This document shows positions 53,574 through 63,403 of a DNA stretch of 64,000 bases, piece after piece. Each line of letters starts with the position of its first letter. The first letter of the stretch is position 1. Source of the DNA: ENR-C20 sp942493145 (GTDB taxonomy: Bacteria; Bacillota; Clostridia; Acetivibrionales; DTU013). The notes beneath the pieces were generated by a model that was not told the origin of the DNA, did no database searches, and saw only the letters and a program-made list of their open reading frames with translations. The translations under genes and the position numbers were made by a program. The stretch spans positions 682,001 to 746,000 of the forward strand of contig OW818679.1 of the NCBI GenBank assembly GCA_942493145.1. Reading direction: 5' to 3'.

Positions 53574-54719
53574 ATGAATAAAAGCAGGATTATCAGAACC
53601 GCGTTAGCTAGTGCGCTGATTCTGGCGCTCACACTGACGCTCGCGGCCTGCGGGAATAAGCAGGCTGAACAGCAGGGGCAGTCCTCTGACGACAAAAAGT
53701 TTTTGATTGGCTTCAACACATGGGGCTCCGGCACACCGACCTTTGACGTGATGGGAGATGAAATCGCATACACCCTTGGCGTTTTCGGGATGGATGGAAG
53801 CAGGGTCAGCGATGATTTCACGGCTGACAAGGAGCTGCAAAACATCCAGAACTTCATCTCCGCCGGCGTTGACGGAATCACGATGCAAGCCACCGCGCCA
53901 CCGGTACTCCCCCAAGCTGCCGAAGCCTGCAAGACTGCAAAGATTCCCTTCGTCCTGGGTATATTTGTCGGCGATGACAAAGACCGCGCGCAAATATCGG
54001 CGAATAACCCATACTACTTAGGCGCGGTAGGTGCCGACTTGTACCAGGACGGTTATCTCATGGGCCAGGCTGCTGCCAAAGGCGGTCACAAAACAGCGGT
54101 TCTTGTCGGCGGAAACGTCGGTGACAACCACTTTGAACAGAGGATCGCCGGTTTTACCAAGTCGTTTGTGGAAGAAGGCGGCGGAAAGATCCTGGATATT
54201 GCTCGCTGCTCAAGCCCCGCTGAAGGTCAGGAGAAGGCCAATGCCTTGCTCTCGGCAAACAGAGACGCTGACTGCCTCTATGCAATGGTCGGCGACTATG
54301 TCCCTGGTTCCATCAACGCGATGGACGCTCTAAGCCTCAAAATACCTACTTATGCTTCCAATGTCGGTAAGGAGAGCCTGGACTACATCAAAGATGGCAG
54401 AGTAGTTGAGGGCGGCGCAGGCAATGACCTTGCAGCTGGCATAGCCGTAGCCCTTCTCGTTAACAAGCTGGACGGCCATCCGATCGTCGATGAAAACGGC
54501 AAGGCGCCCGAACTTAAAACAATTCCTTTCATCGTCAATAAGGACAATGTTGATGACTTTATATCCATCTTCTTCACTGAGGGCTCCCATCCCTTCACTC
54601 CGGAGTTCCTGAAGACGCTGTTATGGAGATCCAACCCCGACGTCAGCTACAAAACGTTTACCGACCTCATGGCTAACGGCATCAAGCTTGATGCGTTGTT
54701 AAAGGCGCATAAAAACTAA
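53574..54719 (+). CDS. Ribose/xylose-type ABC transporter substrate-binding lipoprotein
   Basis: 381 residues. Signal peptide with lipobox (TLAAC), then a type-1 periplasmic-binding fold (LacI/RbsB type): FLIGFNTWGSGTPTFDVMGD start, SAGVDGITMQATAP and AVLVGGNVGD. Start at ATG 53574 after GGCGGGAG. First gene of a four-gene importer (binding protein, permease, double ATPase, permease). Ligand unknown. The GC-rich codon use differs from the housekeeping part of the window. Confidence 0.85.
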   Translation: MNKSRIIRTALASALILALTLTLAACGNKQAEQQGQSSDDKKFLIGFNTWGSGTPTFDVMGDEIAYTLGVFGMDGSRVSDDFTADKELQNIQNFISAGVDGITMQATAPPVLPQAAEACKTAKIPFVLGIFVGDDKDRAQISANNPYYLGAVGADLYQDGYLMGQAAAKGGHKTAVLVGGNVGDNHFEQRIAGFTKSFVEEGGGKILDIARCSSPAEGQEKANALLSANRDADCLYAMVGDYVPGSINAMDALSLKIPTYASNVGKESLDYIKDGRVVEGGAGNDLAAGIAVALLVNKLDGHPIVDENGKAPELKTIPFIVNKDNVDDFISIFFTEGSHPFTPEFLKTLLWRSNPDVSYKTFTDLMANGIKLDALLKAHKN

Positions 54720-54739
54720 ACTCTTACAATAACTGGCTA

Positions 54740-54772
54740 GAACAGCCTGCCGCCTCAGGCGGCAGGCTGTTC
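54740..54772 (+). terminator. Perfect 15-bp hairpin after the binding-protein gene
   Basis: GAACAGCCTGCCGCC at 54740-54754 pairs exactly with 54758-54772, loop TCA. No strong T-run. Likely limits transcription into the permease gene. Confidence 0.75.
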
Positions 54773-54792
54773 GTAAAAGAGGTGACCCGAAC

Positions 54793-55773
54793 GTGCAGAA
54801 GGCGCTTTCTGTCAACAAAGGCGAAAAGCAGCATAAACCCGCATTGTTTTTGATTCTTTTTATCGTCGTACTGGCGGTCATTGCGGTCATTGTCCATTTA
54901 CTTACTGATGGAATGTTTCTGGAAACAAAGAACGCTCAGATAATATTATCGAATTCGATATATCCTACTTTTATAGCATGGGGGCTTTGCTTTCTGTTCG
55001 CTTGCGGATATACGGACCTGTCTATTGGCGGTGTGGTGGTACTCGGGTCGTTCGCCTCCTGTGCTTTCGGCAATATTTACGGTTACCCGGGAGTCATCAT
55101 CGGCGGGCTGATCACGGGCACTCTCCTGGTTTTCGTGAACTTCATTATCTTCGCGTTTACAAAAATACCGTCATGGATCGCCAGCATCAGCCTTGCGATG
55201 ATCTATGAGGCTATCGCCGTTTTCCTGCGGGCAAACAGAGTCACAAAGCCATATGTCGACACGGAGCTGATCCGGGATTTCAGGGCGATCGGCCAGATCC
55301 CGGTGAACGTGATCATGCTCGTCGTGATATTCATCATCGTTTACTTCGTGTATAACAGGACGAGCGTCGGCCTTAATATCCGGGCCATCGGCGGGAATAA
55401 GGAAGTATCCCGCGCGCTCGGCGTCAACGTACTCAGGACGCTTTTGGGAGTGGGGCTGCTTTGCGGCCTGCTCATAGGCGCCGCCTCTGTTATCCAGCAG
55501 AGCTATAACGTCAAGACATTCGCTATGGCGGGGCTGATGAGTATGCAGTTAATCTTCAAGCCGCTCGCAATAGCGCTTCTGGCTCAGATACTGCAAAAAC
55601 GGATGAATATCATCATTGCGGTCCCTTTCTGTTCGATCATCATTTACGCAGTGTTTAATCTTATGACTTATTTCGGCGTCCCGTCCGGAACCTTGCAGGA
55701 CGTATTTTTGGGCATCTTTCTCATCGTATTCGGCATCGGCGGACAAAGAGGTGTGAAGGAGGTCGTGAAATGA
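54793..55773 (+). CDS. Ribose-type ABC permease 1
   Basis: 326 residues, eight to ten hydrophobic helices. The plan and motifs (TDLSIGGVVVLGSF, AIGGNKEVSRALGVNV) match the RbsC/BPD_transp_2 family. GTG start after AAGAGGTG. Overlaps the ATPase start by four bases. A second permease follows the ATPase, so the membrane part is probably a heterodimer. Confidence 0.88.
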   Translation: MQKALSVNKGEKQHKPALFLILFIVVLAVIAVIVHLLTDGMFLETKNAQIILSNSIYPTFIAWGLCFLFACGYTDLSIGGVVVLGSFASCAFGNIYGYPGVIIGGLITGTLLVFVNFIIFAFTKIPSWIASISLAMIYEAIAVFLRANRVTKPYVDTELIRDFRAIGQIPVNVIMLVVIFIIVYFVYNRTSVGLNIRAIGGNKEVSRALGVNVLRTLLGVGLLCGLLIGAASVIQQSYNVKTFAMAGLMSMQLIFKPLAIALLAQILQKRMNIIIAVPFCSIIIYAVFNLMTYFGVPSGTLQDVFLGIFLIVFGIGGQRGVKEVVK

Positions 55774-57272
55774 GTGTGCCTATCCTTGAAATATGCGGAC
55801 TTAATAAGCATTTTGGACCGACTCATGCAAACAGGAATATCGACTTCAAGCTCAATAAGGGTGAGATCAGGGGGCTTATTGGTGAAAACGGCTCAGGAAA
55901 GTCCACTCTGATATCACAGATAGCCGGTGTATATCCTCCGGATTCCGGCGAAATGCGTGTCAGCGGTGAAAAGTACTGTCCGTACAGCCCACTCGATGCT
56001 TATAAACAAAAAATTTCAATGGTCCTGCAGGAGTTCGGCGTTGTTGGAAACCTGCCTGTTGGAGTCAATGTCTTTCTCGGCAGAACCGGCCTGTTTACTA
56101 AAAACGGGATCGTCAGCCTGAAAGCCATGAACCGCGCCGCGGCGGAGCAGTTTGAGAAATGGGGGCTGCCAATGCCACCTCTGGGCAAGTTCACCGGCAA
56201 CATGATGATTGAAACGCGCAAGATCATCGAGCTGGTAAGGGCGCTGTCCGTTGACCCTGATATCCTTCTGCTGGACGAGATTACACAGTCGCTGTCATTA
56301 AACAACAGGCAGAAGCTGTACGAGCTGCTGCAAAAACTGAAATCCATGGGTCGCTCCGTGATCGTTATCACACATGATGTGGAAGAGATGCTCGAAATCA
56401 CTGATACAATAACTGTACTGCGTGACGGCGAGGTCGTCGGCGAGGTCATTTCCGCCGGGACGACGGCGGATGAAGTAAAGCGGATGATGGTTGGGCGTGA
56501 GATCAGCGGCGAGTATTACAGGGCAGACAATCAGGCGGAGTACGATGACGAGGTCGTCCTGAGTGTGAAAAACCTGAGTGTGGCAGGCGAGCTTGACGAC
56601 GTATCTTTTGACGTACACGCGGGAGAGATACTTGGATTCTGCGGCCTGAGCGACTCCGGCATACATTCGGTTGGCAAGGCGGTGTTCGGTCTGTCAAAGG
56701 CCAGCGCCGGCTCTGTCTACCTTAAGGTAAAGGATCTGTACATAAAAAACCCTATGCAGGCTCTAAGGAACAATATTGGCTATGTCCCAAAGGACAGGGA
56801 TGTCGAGGCGCTGATGACAAACGCCTCTGTCCGCGATAATTTCTCGCTGCCGTCGCTTGGCGAACTCACGGGCTCTGTCGGGTTCGTTTCGCCAGGGAGC
56901 ATGAAAAAACTGGCTTCAGAGATGGTATCAAAGCTCTCCGTAAAATGCAGGGACATATCGCAGGCCGTCAATTCACTTTCTGGCGGCAATAAGCAGAAAA
57001 TAAACCTTGGGCGCTGGCTGGCAAAGGATCTGAGTCTTCTTATCCTCGACTGTCCGACGCGCGGAGTGGACGTCGGCGTAAAGGCATATATCTATTCGCT
57101 GATGAAAGAAGCCAAGAAAAATAAAATCGCTACCATTCTGATATCCGACGAGCTCCCGGAGGTCCTCGGTATGGCGGACCGGCTTATAGTAATGAAAGAC
57201 GGCAGGATGACGAAGATGTTAAAACGTGACGAGGAATTCACGGAACAGGCTGTCATAGGGGTGATGATATGA
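55770..57272 (+). CDS. RbsA-like double ABC ATPase with unusual motifs
   Basis: 500 residues, two nucleotide-binding domains in one chain. NBD1 has a normal Walker A (GENGSGKST, 38-46) and Walker B with Glu (ILLLDE). Its signature, usually LSxGQ, aligns to MMIET in GNMMIETRKIIELVRALS. NBD2 has the degenerate Walker A usual in sugar ATPases and a normal signature LSGGNKQK. Its Walker B reads LILDCPTRGVDVG, with Cys in place of the catalytic Glu. AAGGAGGTCGTGAA precedes the ATG. Overlaps both permease genes by four bases. Confidence 0.9.
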   Translation: MSVPILEICGLNKHFGPTHANRNIDFKLNKGEIRGLIGENGSGKSTLISQIAGVYPPDSGEMRVSGEKYCPYSPLDAYKQKISMVLQEFGVVGNLPVGVNVFLGRTGLFTKNGIVSLKAMNRAAAEQFEKWGLPMPPLGKFTGNMMIETRKIIELVRALSVDPDILLLDEITQSLSLNNRQKLYELLQKLKSMGRSVIVITHDVEEMLEITDTITVLRDGEVVGEVISAGTTADEVKRMMVGREISGEYYRADNQAEYDDEVVLSVKNLSVAGELDDVSFDVHAGEILGFCGLSDSGIHSVGKAVFGLSKASAGSVYLKVKDLYIKNPMQALRNNIGYVPKDRDVEALMTNASVRDNFSLPSLGELTGSVGFVSPGSMKKLASEMVSKLSVKCRDISQAVNSLSGGNKQKINLGRWLAKDLSLLILDCPTRGVDVGVKAYIYSLMKEAKKNKIATILISDELPEVLGMADRLIVMKDGRMTKMLKRDEEFTEQAVIGVMI

Positions 57273-58243
57273 AAAAAAACAAGCTCAATTTTCAGGATGT
57301 TGTTCCGTTTTTCGCCTTTTTCGTCATTTTCCTGTTCTTTACGATTGTGAGTTATAACGAACGGACTTCCACTTTCCGGATGCTCACGCCGTTTAACCTG
57401 AACATAATACTCGACCAGACGATGCTAACGATCGTCGTCGCCTGCGGCGTGCTGTTCGTCGTCTCGCAGGGGAGTATCGACCTGTCGGTCGGGGTCAATC
57501 TTGCTTTATCCGGCGTCATCGCCACGTGGGCTGCCCACGCGACGGGTTCGCCGTTCCTCCTGATACCGGTGTCTCTGCTTGTCGGGCTTGTCGTCGGTGT
57601 TTTCAACGGCATCATTGTGAGCAGGTTCAAGGTGTCGTCTTTCATGCTGACGCTTGCGATGCTGATCGGCGTGCGCGGGCTGGTTAACTTTATCCAGACT
57701 AAGACCGATGCCCAACGTCTACCCAAAGATCTGATGTTTTTGAACATACCAGCCTTTAAAATAACGATCTTCCTTGTCATTTTACTCATAATGGCCTATA
57801 TCTTTGAGTTCACGAAAACGGGGCGATACAGCAGGGCTATCGGAGAAAATGAGACTGCGGCAAAATTCGTCGGTATCCCGGTCAGCAGGATGAAGATTAT
57901 CGCTTTCGCGCTTTCGGGACTTATGGCCGGCGTGGCCGCCATATTTTCTCTGGCGACGGTCGGCTCTACAAGTCAGCAGATGGGAGTCTTTCTTGAGATT
58001 AGGGTCGTCATGGCTATTTTCCTTGGAGGCGTCCTGGTGACGGGAGGCTCCTCGGCAAAGTTTTATAAAATACTGCTCGGCTCGTTTTCCATTCAGATCA
58101 TTATCAACGGCCTTGCGCTTATCAACAGGTCGGACAGCCATATTTCACAGTCCGTGCAGGGCATATTGCTGCTGCTGATCCTTCTCGTGAGCATAATCGC
58201 GGGCAAAAGGGCCGAGCGGAGAGTCCGACATTCTGATCAATGA
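57269..58243 (+). CDS. Ribose-type ABC permease 2
   Basis: 324 residues with about ten hydrophobic segments. VSQGSIDLSVGVNLALSGVI and AIGENETAAKFVGIPV identify the RbsC-type permease family. It differs clearly from permease 1. Start overlaps the ATPase stop by four bases. Last gene of the ribose-type operon. Confidence 0.88.
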   Translation: MKKNKLNFQDVVPFFAFFVIFLFFTIVSYNERTSTFRMLTPFNLNIILDQTMLTIVVACGVLFVVSQGSIDLSVGVNLALSGVIATWAAHATGSPFLLIPVSLLVGLVVGVFNGIIVSRFKVSSFMLTLAMLIGVRGLVNFIQTKTDAQRLPKDLMFLNIPAFKITIFLVILLIMAYIFEFTKTGRYSRAIGENETAAKFVGIPVSRMKIIAFALSGLMAGVAAIFSLATVGSTSQQMGVFLEIRVVMAIFLGGVLVTGGSSAKFYKILLGSFSIQIIINGLALINRSDSHISQSVQGILLLLILLVSIIAGKRAERRVRHSDQ

Positions 58244-58372
58244 CGGTAAAATCGCGCCGCATTCGGCATTCCATTCTTGAATACGACGGCCATTCATGTT
58301 AAAATTACTGATTAATTACAAAGAACATTATCAAAATCAGCAAAAGATAAAGCTATAGATGGGAGAAGAGAG

Positions 58373-59893
58373 ATGTCATACAAATGGGATGAGTTGAACC
58401 AGAAAACTATCGATTTTTTAATAAAAGGTAAATATCAGGAAGCCCTTGAATCGGCCAATAAAGCCGTTGAATTTGCACGAAACGCCGGAGATCAGCAGCA
58501 TCTTGCGGTGGGACTAAATAACATGGGAGAGGTGTACCAGACCCTTGGAGACTTTGCAAGTGCAGAGAAGGTCATGCTCGAATCCATAGATATTTACAAC
58601 AATGCATATGGTCCTGAACATCCGGAAACAACAGTAACCCTTTATAGCCTGGCAATTATGTATGCCGATATGAAACGCCATTATGAGGCCGAATTGATAT
58701 TCCGGCAGGTACTCTCTATTAGAGAGAAGAATCAGTCTGCCGAACATTCAGATCTGGTTCAAGGGCTGCTTGGACTGGCAGAAAGCGTTCAGGCTCAGGG
58801 GCGAAATGAGGAGTGCCGGAGCCATCTGGAAAGGGCGGTTTCAATACTCGAAAAATCATCAGGAGATTCAAATCCCAATATGGGTCCTGTTCTTATAAGT
58901 CTGGCTGAGACCTATCAAAATGAGAACCGGCTGGAAGAGGCCAGAACTATTCTTCGTCGGGTACTGAAGCTCTACGAGGATACGGTCGGTTCAGGACATC
59001 CTGCATTCGCGGATGCATTAAGCAGGCTGGCGGAAAATTATCTGGCCGGGGGAGCATATCAGGCAGCAGAGCCTCTTCTGGAACAAGCCATTTCTCTTCT
59101 GAAGGGGACCCTTCAAAAGGATGATCCCGAAATCGCCCGCAAGACTGAAAAACTTGCCGGTTTATATCTGGCGTCCGGGCAAAACGAAAAAGCCGAACCG
59201 CGTCTGAAGGAGACGATCGATATTTATAAAAAAGCTCTCGGAGATGAGCATCCTGCAGTCGCACAAGCCCAGAACAATCTTGGTGAATGCTATTTATCGC
59301 AGGATCGGGCAGATGAAGCCAGGCAGCTCTTTGAAGCCTCATTAAAAGCCCGTGAGGCATCTCTGGGACTCTATCATCCTGCTGTTGCACAGTCTTTGAA
59401 CAACCTTGCCGTGCTTTTAGGAAACAAAGGGCAATTCGCCGACGCCGAGCCGTTGCATTCGAGAGCACTTGATATACGGCGAAAGCATTTCGGCCCAAAG
59501 CATATTGTTGTTACCCAGAGTATGGATAATCTTGCCGCAATATATCAGGCTCTTGATAAGTCCCAGGAGGCAGAAGATCTTCTCAGGGAATCGGTTTCGA
59601 TCAGGGAAGAGAATTTGGGTAAGGATCACCCGTCAACAGCTGAGGCCTGGTTCAATTTGGGAACCCTGTTGTTCGCATGCAATAAGTATAAAGAATCGGA
59701 AAAAGTGCTCCAGTGTTCCAGAAAGATACTGGTTGAAAAATTCGGACAGGACAATCATAACCTGGCTATGGTTTATAAGGCTCTGGCTATTGTCAATGAA
59801 AAGCTGGGGAAGGAACAGGAAGTAAAAGAATACATAGCACGATTTGTCAAAATCCGCAGACAGGAATCCCCGGAAAAAGATAAGAAGAACTGA
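58373..59893 (+). CDS. Tetratricopeptide-repeat protein (kinesin light chain-like)
   Basis: 506 residues made almost entirely of 42-residue TPR units with the pattern A-x-N-NLG-xxY-xxQ-xxxxEAExL, such as QNNLGECYLSQDRADEARQL and SLNNLAVLLGNKGQFADAEP. No signal peptide, membrane segment or enzyme domain. Probably a cytoplasmic scaffold or regulator of protein assembly. The gene stands alone between the ribose-type operon and transhydroxylase 2. GGGAGAAGAG precedes the ATG. Confidence 0.88.
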   Translation: MSYKWDELNQKTIDFLIKGKYQEALESANKAVEFARNAGDQQHLAVGLNNMGEVYQTLGDFASAEKVMLESIDIYNNAYGPEHPETTVTLYSLAIMYADMKRHYEAELIFRQVLSIREKNQSAEHSDLVQGLLGLAESVQAQGRNEECRSHLERAVSILEKSSGDSNPNMGPVLISLAETYQNENRLEEARTILRRVLKLYEDTVGSGHPAFADALSRLAENYLAGGAYQAAEPLLEQAISLLKGTLQKDDPEIARKTEKLAGLYLASGQNEKAEPRLKETIDIYKKALGDEHPAVAQAQNNLGECYLSQDRADEARQLFEASLKAREASLGLYHPAVAQSLNNLAVLLGNKGQFADAEPLHSRALDIRRKHFGPKHIVVTQSMDNLAAIYQALDKSQEAEDLLRESVSIREENLGKDHPSTAEAWFNLGTLLFACNKYKESEKVLQCSRKILVEKFGQDNHNLAMVYKALAIVNEKLGKEQEVKEYIARFVKIRRQESPEKDKKN

Positions 59894-59976
59894 GTCTTGA
59901 CGAACCTAAAATTCATCCCCTATTACCTAAATTGAGCCTCCTTGTTAAAGAGTGGCCGTGATGTTATTCTGAAAAA
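59892..59976 (-). repeat. Dispersed repeat B, copy 3 (reverse orientation)
   Basis: Plus-strand order: GAGTCTTGACGAACCTAAAA, ATCCCCTATTACCTAAATTG, AGCCTCCTTG, GTGATGTTATTCTGAAAA. Reverse complement of the copy at 42470, same orientation as the copy at 53327. It fills most of the gap between the TPR gene and transhydroxylase 2. Confidence 0.75.
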
Positions 59977-60036
59977 GTAAATCATGCCAGAGAAAATTAT
60001 CAAGATTCAGCTGTTTATTAATAAGTGGAGGGTATT

Positions 60037-62565
60037 ATGGCAGAACAAATTTTTACCAACTGCGCAATCGGCGGGGCAGTATTCGTGCACGTTGACGACG
60101 GCAGGATCACCAAGATCCGGCCTATCGTTTTTGATGAGACCGACGCGCCGGCATGGTCCATCGAGGCACGCGGCAAGACATTTACGCCGCCTCGTCAGAC
60201 CTCATTGGGCTCCTATGTTGTAACGCAGAAGGCACGCATTTATTCGGAAAACCGGATCAAGTATCCGATGAAGCGCGTCGACTTTGATCCTAACGGGGAA
60301 CGTAATCCCCAGAACCGCGGCAAGTCCGGCCACGTCCGCATCACCTGGGATGAAGCTTTTGATATGCTGGAATCAGAAATCACCCGGATTCACGCCACCT
60401 ATGGCAAGGCCGCTATCACCGCCTCCACCAGCTCCCACGCCGATTTCGGCCTGCTTCAGTACAAGATGGGCCCCTTCGGTCGCTTCTGGAACATGCTGGG
60501 TTATACGCAGCTCAGCGACAACCCGGACTCATGGGAAGGCTGGCACTGGGGCGCCACTCATGCCTGGGGTTACTACTGGAAGCTGGGAATCAGCGACAAC
60601 TTCGACATGCTCGAAGAGGCAATGAAACACACCGAACTGCTCGTCTTCTGGGGCGTTGACCCGAATACCTCAGCTGGCGGTTACAACGGCCAGGACGGAT
60701 GTCGCTGGCGCTTGTGGTGCAAGGAGCTGGGGATGAAAATGGTCTTCATCGATCCCTGGAATAATTTCACAGCCAGCACCTGGGGCGACAAATGGATTGC
60801 GCCCTATCCCGCCACCGACGGCGCCATGGCCGAAGCCATCGCCTGGGTCTGGATCACCGAGGATACTTATGATCACATGTTCGTTGAGAATAAAACACTA
60901 GGTTTTGAAGAGTTCAAAAAGCATATCCTTGGCCAGGAAGAAGGGGGCTTCCCCCGTACTCCAGAGTGGGCCGCCGGGGTATGCGGAGTCAACGCGCGTG
61001 ATATCTATGCACTCGCCCGGGAATGGGCCGCCAAGAAAACGATGTTGTGCACGGGCTCCATCTACGGAGTGTCCGGCGCCTGCCGCCAGCCCTACGCTAC
61101 CGAATGGGCGCGTCTCATGGTTTTTCTGCTTGCTATGAAAGGGCTGGGTAAGGATGGATGCAACACTTGGGGCGGGGCCTCCATGGCGCCTCCTATGGAC
61201 ATGAGCTTCAGATTCTTCGGATACTCCGACAACGGCTGGGATACCTTCGGGATTGTGGCCAAGGAATCAGCTAAGAACACGGTCCAACAGAAGACCTACC
61301 GTCTGCTGCTGCCCGAGTGCATCATGAACGAGAAGACCGAATGGATAGGGGAAGGGTTCTGTGGGAACTCCCTGGAACAGCAACTGACCAGGAATGTCTG
61401 TCCGCTCCCAAAGGAAGAGGGCGGAGCTCCCATCAAGATGCTTTACCGCCAAGGCGGTTCATACATATCCACTATGACCGACACCAACCGCTGGGTGAAC
61501 ATGTTCCAGCATCCCAACCTGGAGTTCTTTGTTACCGCCGACATCCACTGGCAGAGTGAGACCAGGTTCGCTGACCTGATTCTGCCCATCTGCTCCGGCT
61601 TTGAGAAGGAAGACATCTGCGAGCTGGGGGCGCCGGGTGGTTACGGTGCCAACGACATGGGCGCCAACTTCCGGGTTATCATCTACATGAAGCAGTGCAT
61701 CAAGCCCCTGTGGGAATCCAAGTCCGACTACGATATTTACGTTGAGCTTTCCAAGCGGTTCGGCTTCCAGGACCGGTTCACCGAGGGGAATACCATGGAG
61801 GACTGGATTAAAAAGATTTTTTACAAGTCGTCACTTCACGAGCGCGTTACCTACGAGGAGTTCAAGAAGAAAGGGTACTACGTGGTGCCCCCACCAAAGC
61901 CGGACTTCAAGCGTGCCGTTTCCAACAAGTGGTACTATGAGGATCGGGAGTGTGATGTGCCTGACCACAAGAATCCCATGAAGGGAACCCCAAGGGCCAA
62001 GATGATGGGGACTCCCAGCGGCAAGATCGAGTTCGTTTCCACCTTCCTGGAAGAGCACTTCCCGGAGGACAAGGAGCGTCCGGTCATGGGTCAGTACCTG
62101 GAGCCTTGGGAAGGAGTGCGCGCACCCCTCGCGGAAAAATATCCGCTGATTTTGGAAACCCCGCATATGCGATTCTCTTACCACACTCACTTCGACAACA
62201 AGTCTCCGTGGCTGGATGAGATTCCCATACATCGCGCAATGAAGGACGGATACGCCTATTGGCCGGTCCGCATGCATCCGATCGATGCCAATGCCCGCGG
62301 GATTAAGAATGGTGATCTCCTGAAGATGTACAATGACCGCGGCGCTGTTTTGGTTGTGGCATATCTGACTGAGCGTATGAAGCCTGGCGTGCTTATGTCC
62401 TATCAAGCCGGCGCCAAGTATGATCCGCTGGAACCGGGGAAGCCGGGAAGTATCGACCGCGGCGGCTGCGTGAACTTGCTTGCACCATCCCGTATGGTTT
62501 CCAAGAATGCACCGGGCATGGTTAGCAACTCGATTTGTGTCGAAATCGATAAATGGGAGGCTTGA
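60037..62565 (+). CDS. Molybdopterin transhydroxylase-like enzyme 2, large subunit
   Basis: 843 residues, colinear with enzyme 1 and of the same family. Pattern-matched active-site residues are kept at the same numbers: H134 (SSHADFG), D164-S165 (DNPDSWEGWHWG) and the Tyr of FGYSDNGW. The residue after H134 is Ala where enzyme 1 has His, and the following residues differ too, so the pocket edge is not identical. Start at ATG 60037 with GGAGGG upstream. An in-frame start 12 bases earlier is less likely. The small subunit follows after four bases. Substrate unknown, expected to be a polyhydroxybenzene. Confidence 0.88.
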   Translation: MAEQIFTNCAIGGAVFVHVDDGRITKIRPIVFDETDAPAWSIEARGKTFTPPRQTSLGSYVVTQKARIYSENRIKYPMKRVDFDPNGERNPQNRGKSGHVRITWDEAFDMLESEITRIHATYGKAAITASTSSHADFGLLQYKMGPFGRFWNMLGYTQLSDNPDSWEGWHWGATHAWGYYWKLGISDNFDMLEEAMKHTELLVFWGVDPNTSAGGYNGQDGCRWRLWCKELGMKMVFIDPWNNFTASTWGDKWIAPYPATDGAMAEAIAWVWITEDTYDHMFVENKTLGFEEFKKHILGQEEGGFPRTPEWAAGVCGVNARDIYALAREWAAKKTMLCTGSIYGVSGACRQPYATEWARLMVFLLAMKGLGKDGCNTWGGASMAPPMDMSFRFFGYSDNGWDTFGIVAKESAKNTVQQKTYRLLLPECIMNEKTEWIGEGFCGNSLEQQLTRNVCPLPKEEGGAPIKMLYRQGGSYISTMTDTNRWVNMFQHPNLEFFVTADIHWQSETRFADLILPICSGFEKEDICELGAPGGYGANDMGANFRVIIYMKQCIKPLWESKSDYDIYVELSKRFGFQDRFTEGNTMEDWIKKIFYKSSLHERVTYEEFKKKGYYVVPPPKPDFKRAVSNKWYYEDRECDVPDHKNPMKGTPRAKMMGTPSGKIEFVSTFLEEHFPEDKERPVMGQYLEPWEGVRAPLAEKYPLILETPHMRFSYHTHFDNKSPWLDEIPIHRAMKDGYAYWPVRMHPIDANARGIKNGDLLKMYNDRGAVLVVAYLTERMKPGVLMSYQAGAKYDPLEPGKPGSIDRGGCVNLLAPSRMVSKNAPGMVSNSICVEIDKWEA

Positions 62566-62569
62566 TCAG

Positions 62570-63403
62570 ATGAGTAAGCAATATGGAATTGTAATAGATG
62601 TGGCGAAGTGCACCGGATGTTATGCCTGCTACCTCGCCTGTAAGGATGAAAACTGCGGGGAGGAGCATCCCGGTTATACGGCGGCGCAGCCCATGACCGG
62701 CCAGTATTGGCTCAACATTACTGAGGTTGAGCGCGGTACCTTTCCCAAGGTCAAATTAAGCAACGTTCCGAAGCTTTGCGGTCACTGCGACAACCCCAGC
62801 TGTATGATGCAAGCGGAGAACGGCGCGGTATACAAGCGGGAAGACGGAATTGTGATGATTGATCCGGTCAAGGCTGTCGGCCAGAAGCAGATCGTGTATA
62901 CCTGTCCGGAACGGTTGATCTTCTGGAACGAGGAGAAGCAGCTTCCCCAGAAGTGTGACATGTGTGCCCATCTTCTGGATCAGGGCTACAAGATGCCCCG
63001 CTGCGTGGAAATGTGTCCTACGGGTGCGCTAATCTTCGGGGATATGAACGACCCCGACAGCGAGATTTCCAAGCTGGTGGCTGAAAAGAAACCTTATTCG
63101 GCTTATCCGGAGTTCGGCCTGAAGGAAAAAGTCCTATACCTGAACATCCCGAAGAAGTTTGTGGCTGGCACCGTGGCCTTCAAGGAAACCGATCAGTGCG
63201 CCAAGGATGTCAAGGTGACCCTGAAGGGTAACGGCATCGAGCAGTGCATCGAAACGGACGTGTTCGGCGATTTCTGGTTTGATGATCTGGAAAACAAGGC
63301 GGACTACACTTTGGAGATCGCGGCGGAAGGGTACAAGAAAATCAGCCTCACCACCCGTACCATAAATGATGTCAACCTGGGAGAAATTTTCCTGGAAAAA
63401 TAA
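62570..63403 (+). CDS. Transhydroxylase-like enzyme 2, Fe-S small subunit
   Basis: 277 residues with the same plan as the first small subunit: CTGCYACYLAC, CGHCDNPSC, CDMCAHLLD and CVEMCP as [4Fe-4S] ligands, then the C-terminal beta domain (DVKVTLKGNGIEQCIETDVF). Start at ATG 62570 after GGGAGG. The longer frame overlaps the large subunit and has no ribosome site. The stop lies directly against repeat A copy 2. Confidence 0.9.
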   Translation: MSKQYGIVIDVAKCTGCYACYLACKDENCGEEHPGYTAAQPMTGQYWLNITEVERGTFPKVKLSNVPKLCGHCDNPSCMMQAENGAVYKREDGIVMIDPVKAVGQKQIVYTCPERLIFWNEEKQLPQKCDMCAHLLDQGYKMPRCVEMCPTGALIFGDMNDPDSEISKLVAEKKPYSAYPEFGLKEKVLYLNIPKKFVAGTVAFKETDQCAKDVKVTLKGNGIEQCIETDVFGDFWFDDLENKADYTLEIAAEGYKKISLTTRTINDVNLGEIFLEK

